DNA of 64,000 nt from VXRD01 sp965242535. GTDB lineage: Bacteria > Latescibacterota > UBA2968. Below, one piece after another: positions 1 through 8,548 of the stretch. The stretch is from positions 3,968,001 to 4,032,000 of the forward strand of contig OZ251458.1 in assembly GCA_965242535.1 (NCBI GenBank), read 5' to 3'. A program made the position numbers and the translations under genes. The first letter of the stretch is position 1. Each line of letters starts with the position of its first letter. The notes beneath the pieces were generated by a model. It was not told the origin of the DNA and ran no database searches. It was given only the letters and a program-made list of their open reading frames with translations.

Positions 1-501
1 AAGCCATTGTGCGTGCTCTCGGCGCAGGCGAGCGCGGCGTTGGCACAGGTGCAACGCGACGTGCAACAGCGGGGATACACGCTCAAAATTTTCGATTGCT
101 ACCGCCCGCAACGGGCCGTGGATCACTTCGTGCGCTGGGTGCGGGATTTGGACGATCAGCGCACAAAAGCGGACTACTATCCGAATGAGGACAAAGCCGA
201 GTTGATCGCAAAGGGGTATATTGCGGACCGGTCGAGGCACAGCCGAGGCAGTACCTTGGATCTGACACTGGCCCGCACATCCGACGGCGCGGAGTTGGAC
301 ATGGGAACGCCGTTTGATTATTTCGATACGCTGTCCAACACGGCGGATCCCCGCATCACAGCAGAACAAAAAACCAACCGCTCGGCATTGAAAACCGCGA
401 TGGAAAAGCACGGGTTTGTCAATTACGACAAGGAGTGGTGGCATTACACGCTCCGCGACGAACCGCATCCAGACACGTATTTTAACTTCCCCGTGAAATA
501 G
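1..501 (+). CDS. D-alanyl-D-alanine dipeptidase (VanX/DdpX family), 5' end cut by window
   Basis: Zinc peptidase of the M15 family that hydrolyses D-Ala-D-Ala, used in cell-wall dipeptide recycling or vancomycin-type resistance. The zinc motif SxHxxGxxxD is visible as SRHSRGSTLD, followed near the C-terminus by EWWHY, which supplies the catalytic Glu and third zinc His. DCYRPQRA upstream matches the conserved Arg region. The frame is open to base 1 without a plausible start, so the N-terminus, including any signal peptide, lies outside the window. The flanking gtrA gene gives no resistance context: no VanH or VanA homologue is seen, so recycling is the more likely role. Family assignment is firm, physiological role is inferred. 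Confidence 0.88.
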   Translation, partial: KPLCVLSAQASAALAQVQRDVQQRGYTLKIFDCYRPQRAVDHFVRWVRDLDDQRTKADYYPNEDKAELIAKGYIADRSRHSRGSTLDLTLARTSDGAELDMGTPFDYFDTLSNTADPRITAEQKTNRSALKTAMEKHGFVNYDKEWWHYTLRDEPHPDTYFNFPVK

Positions 502-509
502 GCAAGGCG

Positions 510-950
510 ATGATCGCAAATTTTTGGGAATGGCTGGTATCGGGCGTGCGACGCGCACTCGGCGGGTACGTGCCGAGGCAATGGATCAGCTTTGGCGGCG
601 TGGGCGCGCTCGGCATGGCGACAGACGCGGCGTTCACCGGCATCCTACACAGCAGGATCGGCTGGCCCTTCGCACTCGCCCGCCCCGTGCCCATCCTCTT
701 GAGCATGACGCAAAACTACCTCTTGAACAACCGCCTGACATTTGGCGATGTGCAACACCGCGGCACCGCGCCCATGATCCGCGGCTGGGCAGTCTACGTC
801 GCTTGCCAAACGACAGGCGCAGCGGTGAACTACATTGGATCCGTGGCCCTCCACTGGTGGGGCCTGCCGTGGTTGTTCGCCCTGATCGGCGGGGTCGTCC
901 TAGGCACGGTGATCAACTTTGCGATGGCAAAGCGGTTGGTCTGGCGATGA
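510..950 (+). CDS. GtrA-like flippase
   Basis: Small membrane protein of the GtrA/DPMS family, 146 residues with four predicted hydrophobic segments, which usually flips polyprenyl-phosphate-linked sugars across the inner membrane. The family signature is visible as FGGVGALGMATDAA in the first segment and NYLLNNRLTF after the second; the C-terminus ends NFAMAKRLVWR, also typical. It starts 8 bases after the dipeptidase stop, with only a weak purine stretch before the ATG, so translation is probably coupled. No glycosyltransferase partner lies next to it. The last eight codons and the bases after the stop are repeated about 430 bp downstream. Confidence 0.85.
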   Translation: MIANFWEWLVSGVRRALGGYVPRQWISFGGVGALGMATDAAFTGILHSRIGWPFALARPVPILLSMTQNYLLNNRLTFGDVQHRGTAPMIRGWAVYVACQTTGAAVNYIGSVALHWWGLPWLFALIGGVVLGTVINFAMAKRLVWR

Positions 951-958
951 GGCGTCGC
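927..958 (+). repeat. Direct repeat of gtrA 3' end, left copy
   Basis: Thirty-two bases covering the gtrA stop codon recur at 1357-1388 with one mismatch (c945 versus a1375). A MITE-like repeat lies between the two copies. Confidence 0.85.
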
Positions 959-1002
959 TGTCATGCTCAAATGACTCGCCTTCCTACCCATCTACCAACT
1001 AA

Positions 1003-1388
1003 TTATTCCAGAAATTAAATGATACCAAATGTTGATCCGCCCCCATTAGCACCGCCGTTGCTCGTTTTTCTAAAGCGTTTGGTCCTAAAGCATTGTTGGT
1101 TGCCTTCGATGCCTTCGGCGACCTACTTTTTTTCAACAGCAAAAAAAAGTAGGCAAAAAATGCCGCTCTCATGCGCCGAGGGGCTAGCACAGCGCAAATC
1201 GCTTTTGTAGCAGAACGACATGAGACAGCCTGCAAGGTGGGTTGCAAAATGGATGTGGGTTGCGAGACGGACTTGCGCGCTGTGCGCGATGGCTTTCGTT
1301 GATGGACTTTTGCGATGGCAAGTTGGACGATGGTTTCTCTGAAGGACGGTGGAACTGCAAAGCGGTTGGTCTGGAGATGAGGCGTCGC
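1003..1388 (+). mobile_element. MITE-like repeat, copy 1, ending in the gtrA direct repeat
   Basis: Non-coding dispersed repeat also seen at 19831-19957, 42132-42530, 46211-46620 and 55240-55764. Shared landmarks are a TTTCTAAAGCGTTTGG-type block, a hairpin of two facing CTACTTTTTTT and AAAAAAAGTAG arms, and GCGCCGAGGGGCTAG. The left end is diverged here (no clean TCTGTAAATTAA end). The right end has the same GGACGGTGGAAC terminus as copy 5 and runs straight into the second gtrA 3' end copy at 1357-1388. Confidence 0.75.
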
Positions 1389-1402
1389 CATTTGTTTTTT
1401 AA

Positions 1403-2320
1403 TTCTGATTTTACTGACCGCTCCCGTCTCCCCTCTCCCCTTGTATCTTGTATCTTCGGGCAGGCACGGGGGCCTATCCCTACGATTGCGATTGCTTTTC
1501 TCGTCTCCCGTCTCCCGTCTCCCCTTGTATCTTGTATCTTTGTCCGAGCACGGGCATCGCCTTTTTGTGTTTTTGTGCCTTTTGTGCCTTTTGTGGCTAA
1601 ACTCCCGTCTCCCGTCTCCCGTCTTGTATCTTCGGACAGGCACGGGGGCCTGTCCCTACATGTTGATGGGGACGGGGCGAGATAACTGATCACTGACCTC
1701 TTGGGTGGATGGCCTTCTTGCCTCTCCCGTCTCCCGTCTCCCGTCTTCCCTCTTTCGTCTCCCGTCTCCCCTTGTATCTTGTATCTTTAGCCGAGCACGG
1801 AGCATCGCCTTTTGTGCCTTTTGTGCCTTTTGTGGCTAAACTCCCGTCTCCCGTCTCCCGTCTTGTATCTTCGGACAGGCACGGGGGCCTATCCCTACGA
1901 TTGCTTTTCTCGTCTCCCGTCTCCCGTCTTCCCTCTTTCGTCTCCCGTCTCCCCTTGTATCTTGTATCTTTGACCGAGCACGGGCATCGCCTTTTTGTGT
2001 TTTTGTGGCTTTTGTGGCTAAACTCCCGTCTCCCGTCTCCCGTCTTGTATCTTCGGACAGGCACGGGGGCCTATCCCTACGATTGCGATTGCTTTTCTCG
2101 TCTTCCGTCTTCCGTCTTCCGTCTTCCCTCTTTCGTCTCCCGTCTCCCCTTGTATCTTGTATCTTTGACCGAGCACGGGCATCGCCTTTTTGTGCCTTTT
2201 GTGGCTAACCCCATCTTGTATCTTCGGACAGGCACGGGGGCCTATCCCTACGATTGCTTTTCTCGTCTCCCGTCTCCCGTCTCCCGTCTCCCCTCTTCAC
2301 CGATTTCCACAAAATCCTTG
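1403..2320 (+). repeat. Minisatellite of about 170-240 bp units with low-complexity pyrimidine tracts
   Basis: Imperfect tandem array. Each unit holds runs of CGTCTCC, the phrase TTGTATCTTGTATCTT, a TTTTGTGCCTTTTGTGGC block and a GC-rich hairpin (GGACAGGC-loop-GCCTGTCC or GCCTATCC). Hairpins lie at about 1457, 1634, 1873, 2055 and 2226, giving periods of roughly 177, 239, 182 and 171 bp. The part 1634-1725 is related in inverted orientation to 32195-32292. All frames through it read as Ser/Pro/Leu/Arg repeats and are not believable proteins. The remaining bases up to ppdK presumably hold its promoter. Confidence 0.8.
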
Positions 2321-2399
2321 CCCATTTTTTGGTGCTGTTATATTTTTTTCTCATTCGGCACACTTCCGTGCCCCGATATAAACCCATTTGGAGGATGCA

Positions 2400-5033
2400 A
2401 TGGCGAACGAAAAGTACGTTTATTTTTTTGGCGATGGCAAAGCCGAAGGATCGGCACACATGCGGAACTTGCTCGGTGGCAAGGGCGCGAATTTGGCGGA
2501 AATGTCGGGACTCGGCATTCCCGTGCCGGCCGGGTTCACCATCACCACCGAAGTTTGCACCTATTACTACGACCACGATAAAACCTATCCCCCCGCGCTC
2601 GAGGGCGAGGTGATGGACAACGTCGCCAAACTCGAAACCGCGATGGGCGGCACATTTGGCGATGCGACAAATCCGTTGCTCTTGTCCGTGCGGTCGGGCG
2701 CGCGCGTTTCCATGCCCGGCATGATGGAAACCGTGCTCAACTTGGGACTCAACGACGCGATCACCGAAGGTCTCATCGCCCGCACCGACAACCCGCGCTT
2801 TGGCTGGGACTCCTATCGCCGCTTCATTCAGACGTATGGCGATGTGGTGATGGGCGTGGCCGCCGAAGGCCGAGAGTTGGATCCCTTTGAGGTCGCCATC
2901 GATGACGTCAAAGAGAGGCGCGGCATCGAAGACGATCTCGACCTGACGGTGGATGATCTCAAGACGCTGGTCGATATGTTCAAAGCCATCGTCCGAAACC
3001 GCACGGGGCAAAATTTTCCCACGGACCCCGTGGAGCAACTCTGGGGCGGGATCGGCGCGGTGTTCGGCTCATGGCAGGCGGATCGCGCGATAACCTATCG
3101 CAGGCTGAACGACATTCCCGCAAACTGGGGCACGGCGGTCAATGTGCAGGCGATGGTCTATGGCAACATGGGCGACGACTGCGCCACGGGGGTGGCCTTT
3201 ACCCGCGACCCCTCCACGGGCGAAAACGCATTTTACGGCGAGTTTCTCACCAACGCGCAGGGCGAGGACGTGGTCGCAGGCGTGCGGACGCCCGAGCCGG
3301 TGGCGAAAATGGCGCGCGAGTTGCCCGGCGCGTATCAGACCCTCGAGGGCATTTATCAGACGCTCGAAAAGCACTACCGCGACATGCAGGACATCGAGTT
3401 TACCGTGCAGCAGGGCAAGTTGTGGATGCTGCAAACCCGCAATGGCAAGCGCACCGCCGCCGCCGCGGTCAAAATCGCCGTCGACATGGTCCAAGAGGGA
3501 TTGATCGCCCAACGGGAAGCCGTGCAACGCGTCGAACCGGGCCAACTCGACCAACTCCTGCATCCCACATTTGACCCCGAAGCCGAGCGGCAGGTGCTGG
3601 CCGTGGGCCTGCCCGCGTCGCCGGGCGCGGCGTCGGGCAAAGTCGTTTTTCTCGCCGAAGAAGCCGAAGAAGAAGCCGCCAAGGGCGAACGGGTTTTGTT
3701 GGTGCGCCTCGAGACGTCGCCCGAAGACATCGGGGGCATGGACGCCGCGCAGGGCATTCTCACGGCGCGCGGGGGCATGACCTCGCATGCCGCTGTGGTC
3801 GCGCGCGGGATGGGCAAGTGCTGTGTGGCCGGTTGCGGCGATTTGGCTATCGATTACCACGCGAATCGATTTGCGGTCGGCGATGTGGTCGTCAACGCAG
3901 GCGATTGGGTTTCGATCGACGGTTCGACGGGCGAAGTCATGCTCGGGCGCGTGCCCACGCAAGAGCCCGAACTCTCGGGCGATTTTGCCACGTTGATGGC
4001 GTGGGCAGACGAGATCCGCAAACTCGATGTGCGGACCAACGCGGACACGCCACGCGATTCGGCGGTCGCACGCGACTTCGGCGCCGAGGGCATTGGCCTT
4101 TGCCGCACCGAGCACATGTTTTTTGAAGGCGACCGCATCAATATCGTGCGCGAGATGATCCTCGCCGATAGCGAAGCGGGGCGCCGCCGCGCGTTGGAAA
4201 AATTGCTGCCCATTCAGCGCGGCGATTTCGAGGGGATTTTCAATGCGATGGCCGGGCTGCCCGTGACCATTCGCCTGCTCGACCCTCCTCTGCACGAGTT
4301 TTTGCCGCACGAGGGCGAGCAACAGCGCGAAATGGCGCGCCGCCTCGATACGTCGCTGCGCGTCATTCGGGACAAGGTCGAATCCCTCGATGAATTTAAT
4401 CCCATGCTCGGGCATCGCGGTTGCAGGTTGGGCATCACCTATCCCGAGATTTACGAAATGCAGGTGCGCGCCATTTTGGAAGCCGCCGCAAATGTGGGGG
4501 ACAATGCCGTTCCCGAGATCATGATCCCCCTGGTCGGCGCGGTCAAAGAGTTCACCGAACTCAAGGAGATGGCGGATCGCGTGGCCCGCGACGTGGAGAA
4601 AGAGACCGGCACGCGCGTCTCGTATCTGGTGGGCACGATGATCGAGATTCCCCGCGCGGCCCTCACCGCCGCCGAAATTGCCGAACACGCGCACTTTTTC
4701 TCGTTTGGCACCAACGATCTCACGCAGATGACCTACGGGTATTCGCGCGACGACGCGGGCAAATTCCTGGGCGAATACGTGGAGAAGGGCATTTTGGAAA
4801 ACGATCCCTTCCAAACCCTCGACCAAACCGGCGTGGGGCAACTCGTCGAACTCGGCACGCAAAACGGCCGCCGCGCCCGCGCAGACCTCAAGGTGGGCAT
4901 CTGCGGCGAACACGGCGGAGACCCGGCCTCGGTCCACTTTTGCCACGATATCGGCATGGACTACGTCTCGTGCTCGCCCTTCCGCGTGCCCATCGCCCGC
5001 CTGGCCGCGGCCCACGCCGCGCTGGCAGAGTAA
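2400..5033 (+). CDS. ppdK: Pyruvate, phosphate dikinase
   Basis: Interconverts pyruvate, ATP and phosphate with PEP, AMP and pyrophosphate in the cytoplasm, linking glycolysis and gluconeogenesis. At 877 residues it is full length for the family. The N-terminal nucleotide-binding domain begins KYVYFFGDGKAEG. The phosphohistidine site GGMTSHAAVVARG lies near residue 463, and the C-terminal PEP/pyruvate barrel carries GICGEHGGDP near residue 834, whose Cys is the proton donor in this family. ATG 2400 is chosen because GGAGG sits 5 bases upstream; an in-frame TTG at 2388 would overlap that site. A strong hairpin terminator follows. Its last 60 bases and terminator are duplicated 10,024 bp downstream. 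Confidence 0.97.
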   Translation: MANEKYVYFFGDGKAEGSAHMRNLLGGKGANLAEMSGLGIPVPAGFTITTEVCTYYYDHDKTYPPALEGEVMDNVAKLETAMGGTFGDATNPLLLSVRSGARVSMPGMMETVLNLGLNDAITEGLIARTDNPRFGWDSYRRFIQTYGDVVMGVAAEGRELDPFEVAIDDVKERRGIEDDLDLTVDDLKTLVDMFKAIVRNRTGQNFPTDPVEQLWGGIGAVFGSWQADRAITYRRLNDIPANWGTAVNVQAMVYGNMGDDCATGVAFTRDPSTGENAFYGEFLTNAQGEDVVAGVRTPEPVAKMARELPGAYQTLEGIYQTLEKHYRDMQDIEFTVQQGKLWMLQTRNGKRTAAAAVKIAVDMVQEGLIAQREAVQRVEPGQLDQLLHPTFDPEAERQVLAVGLPASPGAASGKVVFLAEEAEEEAAKGERVLLVRLETSPEDIGGMDAAQGILTARGGMTSHAAVVARGMGKCCVAGCGDLAIDYHANRFAVGDVVVNAGDWVSIDGSTGEVMLGRVPTQEPELSGDFATLMAWADEIRKLDVRTNADTPRDSAVARDFGAEGIGLCRTEHMFFEGDRINIVREMILADSEAGRRRALEKLLPIQRGDFEGIFNAMAGLPVTIRLLDPPLHEFLPHEGEQQREMARRLDTSLRVIRDKVESLDEFNPMLGHRGCRLGITYPEIYEMQVRAILEAAANVGDNAVPEIMIPLVGAVKEFTELKEMADRVARDVEKETGTRVSYLVGTMIEIPRAALTAAEIAEHAHFFSFGTNDLTQMTYGYSRDDAGKFLGEYVEKGILENDPFQTLDQTGVGQLVELGTQNGRRARADLKVGICGEHGGDPASVHFCHDIGMDYVSCSPFRVPIARLAAAHAALAE

Positions 5034-5096
5034 GTTCACCTCCCACTCCGTACGACAAAAGTGCCCGCTCTCCTCATGCGAAAGCGGGCACTTGTT
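4972..5096 (+). repeat. 125-bp direct repeat, left copy (ppdK 3' end plus terminator)
   Basis: Identical to 14996-15120 except for base 5041 (t) versus 15065 (c). It contains the last 20 codons of ppdK, the stop and the terminator hairpin. The two copies bracket the six-gene island. Confidence 0.95.
5059..5096 (+). terminator. Rho-independent-type terminator of ppdK
   Basis: Stem AAGTGCCCGCT / AGCGGGCACTT of 11 bp with a 13-base loop, flanked by AAAA upstream and TGTT downstream, so it could act in both directions. Confidence 0.85.
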
Positions 5097-5149
5097 AGAG
5101 CAAGCGCATCATCAACGCCGTTTGGATGGCGAATGCAGAATAGGTGTAT

Positions 5150-5260
5150 GACGATCCCCGCTTTGTCGATCCTCAGATAGTACCACGCCTTGAGTGCTTG
5201 GGGAGTCAGCCACAGCGTCAGACTGCCCCGTTGCTTGAGACCTGTAAGCCGCCCCGTTCC
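5150..5260 (-). pseudogene. Fragment of an IS5-family transposase N-terminus
   Basis: The minus strand reads LKQRGSLTLWLTPQALKAWY, which resembles the N-terminal signature of IS5-group transposases (NxxLxxRGSLTxWL...AWY). Only about 35 codons are recognisable and the frame runs into ppdK terminator sequence, so this is a relic. It sits immediately inside the left direct repeat, at the island boundary. The rest of 5097-5332 shows no other gene; the island promoter should be here. Confidence 0.55.
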
Positions 5261-5332
5261 GTACCCGATAGACAGTCGGGTAACGTCGGCGACGCGGTGT
5301 CTTGCAGGCACGCGAAAGACTGTAAAAATCCC

Positions 5333-8300
5333 ATGAAGCCACTCTACTTTACCGCCGCCTACTCTCATCCGAAGCGCGCTCAGGCCGTAGCGATCCAAAC
5401 TCAGTACAGCCTACGACCGTACACTGCGTATCTGAGATCTGCGCTTGATGCCGCTAAAAAGCGCGAGTCGCGGTCTGTGTGCCGGTGGGAGCCCGTCCCG
5501 CAAGAATATCCACTTCGGATTACCCCTATGGACTCGCTCTTAGTCGTGGAAGCCGAGGGGTATAGCTACCGCCTCGAAGACTGGTCGGGCGACGCGCCGG
5601 ATATGCCGTTGTTCGTCGGAGACCAGTACCGGCCGATGAGCCCCAAGCGCGTTGAGCGAGTTGACGACGGATTGCTCCTCGTTCTAGACAGCGAGGTTGC
5701 CCCTGACGATCAGATATTCTGGGCGGGCAGGGCTTGCACATTAACGCCCGCAGAGCCGATCTGGCCGACTAAGTTGGTTGCACGGCGCGACGACGGTACC
5801 GTCGCGTCCCTGTTCCGACGCAGGGAAGAAGCCAAGCGCGTTGTTTTGGTCGTAGAAGGTTGCTCCCCTGTTGTTCTCGAGGACGAGCGTGGCATTGAGC
5901 TACCCCATCGGGTGGCCGAGCCGCATGAAGGTGCCACGCGCCTCCGCGTCGGTAGAGAGGAGATTCCTTGGACCGGTCAACGAACCCTAACGCTGGAAGA
6001 ACCACCGCCAGCCCAAGACGCTCTCCTCGCCGACAACGGCGTCCGATGGGCGTGGTCGGACAACGAGGAGCGTGGTCGGCGACAGCGCAGGGTCTGGATT
6101 CAACTCCTGCCCTCTGACGAGGTGGATAGCGAGGCGGTCTTGGATATTCGGACAGCGTACATGGAGGAGGGCGTTCGCGAAGTCCGCACAAAAAAGGGCA
6201 ACAACCCACAGCATGCTTTCAAGGTTTGGGGATTCCAGCGCGACAACTATCGGCTCGAATTAGATCGGCTCCCACCTAAAGGGACGACGTTATTTGTTCC
6301 CTCTAGCACTTCGGGCCTACAACGCCAGCGGCAGGCAGTGTTCCGTTTTAAGGATAACCCACTGCCCCACCATGGTGCCCTCCTAAGGCTTTGTGAAGCA
6401 CCCGACAAGGTCCGTTGGCCGAGATGCCGACCAAAGGCCGTTTCCCGCTGGTACTTGCTCGGCGACGAGTGTTGGTCGGGTACTATCCAGCAACGGGAAT
6501 TCGTAGAAAAGGCCCTCGGCACGCCGGACTTCGCGTTTCTCGAAGGGCCACCTGGATCGGGTAAAACCCATGCCATCTGTGAGTTGGTGCTCCAATTCAT
6601 CGATCAGGGGCTGAACGTGTTGCTCTGCTCTACGACCCATGTCGCCGTGGACAACGTACTGGAAAGGCTCGTCGGCGAGTTTGAGCAAGTTGAAGCCGTG
6701 CGGATCGGGCTTGCAGACCGAGTGGACCAAGCCATCCGCCCTGTGCAGATTGATGAACGCATCTCGGCCTTGGTGGAGACTTGGCGTGACGTTGGAACCT
6801 TCGCCGACTTGGACACCGCCGCCTTGGAGCGAGTCGCCGAGGCGACAATCCTCTCGTCCGTGAACCTGACGTGCGGCACCTCCACGGGCATCCTCGCGCA
6901 TCCCTACATCCGCCGGTCAGACGCCAGGCGCGACAACGATACCGGCCCGAGTTGGCCCCACTTTGATGTTCTGATCATTGACGAGGCCAGCAAGACGACC
7001 TTCCAAGAATTTCTGGTCCCCGCCCAACTCGCCCGCAAATGGATCGTAGTCGGCGATGTGCGACAACTTCCTCCCTTCTCTGAGCCTAAAGATCTCGAAG
7101 CGAGTATTGCCGAAGTCGGCGACGAGAACGACGCAATGCTCTCGGACGCCCATCAAGCGGCACTGCTGATCTCGTTTCGCCTCCAACGCCCAGAAGCGGG
7201 GGTTAGACGGGTCAGGTGGTTGATTGAGGAGTCGAACGATGTGCTCGATGCGCTGAGTGCGGAAATCGAGGCGCGGGTGACACGCGGCGACCGTACGCCC
7301 GAGATCGTGCGCGTTGTCCAAGGCCGGTCTGCGGGCGATGAGGTGTCCATCGCCGATATTGAGGCCGGTCAACCTGTGGCACTGTATTTATTTGCAGCCG
7401 ATTGGATTCTCTTTCCACCTGAGTTGCGAAATCGCCTCGCGCCTTATCTGCCGCCGGATGGGCTTGCGTTGCGCGACTGGGATTCGGATTCTGCCCATGC
7501 GTACCGATTCGCACGCTGGCTCGCCCAACGAGGCCATTTTTTTAAGCCCGTGCGAGAGCAGCGTCGTCGTTTCCAAACTGCCGATGAGTTGGCTACTCGC
7601 CAACGGGATTTTCTGCGCGAGGAGTCTTGGGCCAAGCAGGTATCGTGGCGGCTTGGGAGGGTTCATCAACTTGCCACAGCTCGAGACGATGGACAGCGTG
7701 AACGACGCCAAGGCGAAGTCGATAGCCTTATGCCCGCCGTGGAACCCTACTCTAAATGGGTGCCCCCGGCCATTGACGCAATCCGAGATGTCGGAGTTCG
7801 TAGCGTGATCGAGTCCTTCCGGGTGCGTAGGAGCAACCATCGGGTTCGCCGCCTGAGTGCCCTCACCGAGGCACTTCCACAGGACGTTTGGAATGAGCGG
7901 GCAGTGCTGATCGAGTACCAGCACCGTATGCACCCGGACATCTCGCAGGTTCCGCGGGAGCAGTTCTACGAGGGAATAGCGCTGAAGGACGCAAACACCC
8001 TCGATGGGCGCGACAAACGGGACGGTTGGTACTTCATGCCCAAGGTGCCTGCGCGACGAGTGTGGGTAGATGTGCGTGGCCATGAGGAACGCGGCGTCAA
8101 CCAAGCCGAGATCAAAGCTATGCAGAGTTGGTTGGAGGCTTGGCGGGATTACGCTAAAAACCACCCGAGAACCGATGGCAAGGACTGGACAGTGGCCTGC
8201 CTCTCGTTCTACCATCGGCAAGAATTGGGGACGCGAGACATGCTCCGGCGACTCACCGGAACGCGGCGTGCGGAGACGCGCTTCGCGCTTCCCAATACGA

Positions 8301-8548
8301 CGTTATCATGCGCGACAGTTGACCGCTTCCAAGGTCGAGAGGCCGATCTCGTGTTGCTGAGTCTCAGAAACACCTCTCGCCCAGGGCACATGGACAGCCC
8401 CAATCGGCTCAATGTCGGGATTACTCGCGCCCGCTTCCTGCTCGTCGTTTTTGGGCACCGGAAGTACTTCGCCGAGGATTGCCCGTCCGATGAACTCAAC
8501 GCGCTTGCAGATGCTACGCCATTATTTGATCTTGGGAGTAAGCGATGA
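5333..8548 (+). CDS. Superfamily 1 helicase, DNA2/UPF1-like, first gene of the TerY-P island
   Basis: 1071-residue ATPase with a C-terminal SF1B helicase core. Walker A GPPGSGKT is near residue 405, motif II reads IIDEAS near 548, motif III GDVRQLPP near 573, motif IV-type QHRMHP near 861, motif V FQGRE near 999 and motif VI NVGITRAR near 1028. This order is that of AAA_11/AAA_12 helicases acting on DNA or RNA 5'-3'. About 400 N-terminal residues have no recognised domain and could read substrate or partners. ATG 5333 is preferred because the upstream part of the open frame overlaps the transposase relic; no strong ribosome site is seen. It overlaps the next gene by ATGA, so translation is coupled. 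Confidence 0.88.
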   Translation: MKPLYFTAAYSHPKRAQAVAIQTQYSLRPYTAYLRSALDAAKKRESRSVCRWEPVPQEYPLRITPMDSLLVVEAEGYSYRLEDWSGDAPDMPLFVGDQYRPMSPKRVERVDDGLLLVLDSEVAPDDQIFWAGRACTLTPAEPIWPTKLVARRDDGTVASLFRRREEAKRVVLVVEGCSPVVLEDERGIELPHRVAEPHEGATRLRVGREEIPWTGQRTLTLEEPPPAQDALLADNGVRWAWSDNEERGRRQRRVWIQLLPSDEVDSEAVLDIRTAYMEEGVREVRTKKGNNPQHAFKVWGFQRDNYRLELDRLPPKGTTLFVPSSTSGLQRQRQAVFRFKDNPLPHHGALLRLCEAPDKVRWPRCRPKAVSRWYLLGDECWSGTIQQREFVEKALGTPDFAFLEGPPGSGKTHAICELVLQFIDQGLNVLLCSTTHVAVDNVLERLVGEFEQVEAVRIGLADRVDQAIRPVQIDERISALVETWRDVGTFADLDTAALERVAEATILSSVNLTCGTSTGILAHPYIRRSDARRDNDTGPSWPHFDVLIIDEASKTTFQEFLVPAQLARKWIVVGDVRQLPPFSEPKDLEASIAEVGDENDAMLSDAHQAALLISFRLQRPEAGVRRVRWLIEESNDVLDALSAEIEARVTRGDRTPEIVRVVQGRSAGDEVSIADIEAGQPVALYLFAADWILFPPELRNRLAPYLPPDGLALRDWDSDSAHAYRFARWLAQRGHFFKPVREQRRRFQTADELATRQRDFLREESWAKQVSWRLGRVHQLATARDDGQRERRQGEVDSLMPAVEPYSKWVPPAIDAIRDVGVRSVIESFRVRRSNHRVRRLSALTEALPQDVWNERAVLIEYQHRMHPDISQVPREQFYEGIALKDANTLDGRDKRDGWYFMPKVPARRVWVDVRGHEERGVNQAEIKAMQSWLEAWRDYAKNHPRTDGKDWTVACLSFYHRQELGTRDMLRRLTGTRRAETRFALPNTTLSCATVDRFQGREADLVLLSLRNTSRPGHMDSPNRLNVGITRARFLLVVFGHRKYFAEDCPSDELNALADATPLFDLGSKR

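Noticed and set aside
1440..2320. Long open frames rich in Ser-Pro-Val-Ser-Arg-Leu-Pro repeats on the plus strand and Arg-Glu-Thr-Gly-Asp on the minus strand
   Set aside because: They are translations of the tandem pyrimidine tract, with no ribosome site or family, and the same appears in the tracts at 27420 and 32080.
1440..2320. Regularly spaced repeats considered as a CRISPR array
   Set aside because: Repeats are long and mosaic, spacing varies from 171 to 239 bp, the intervening DNA is itself repeated, and no cas gene is near.
3069..5039. 656-codon open frame opposite ppdK, and long minus-strand frames opposite other GC-rich genes
   Set aside because: They mirror the third-position bias of the real genes and show no recognised domain.
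4972..5096. A tRNA-type attachment site for an integrative element
   Set aside because: The repeated segment is the ppdK coding end and terminator. No tRNA gene and no integrase were found.
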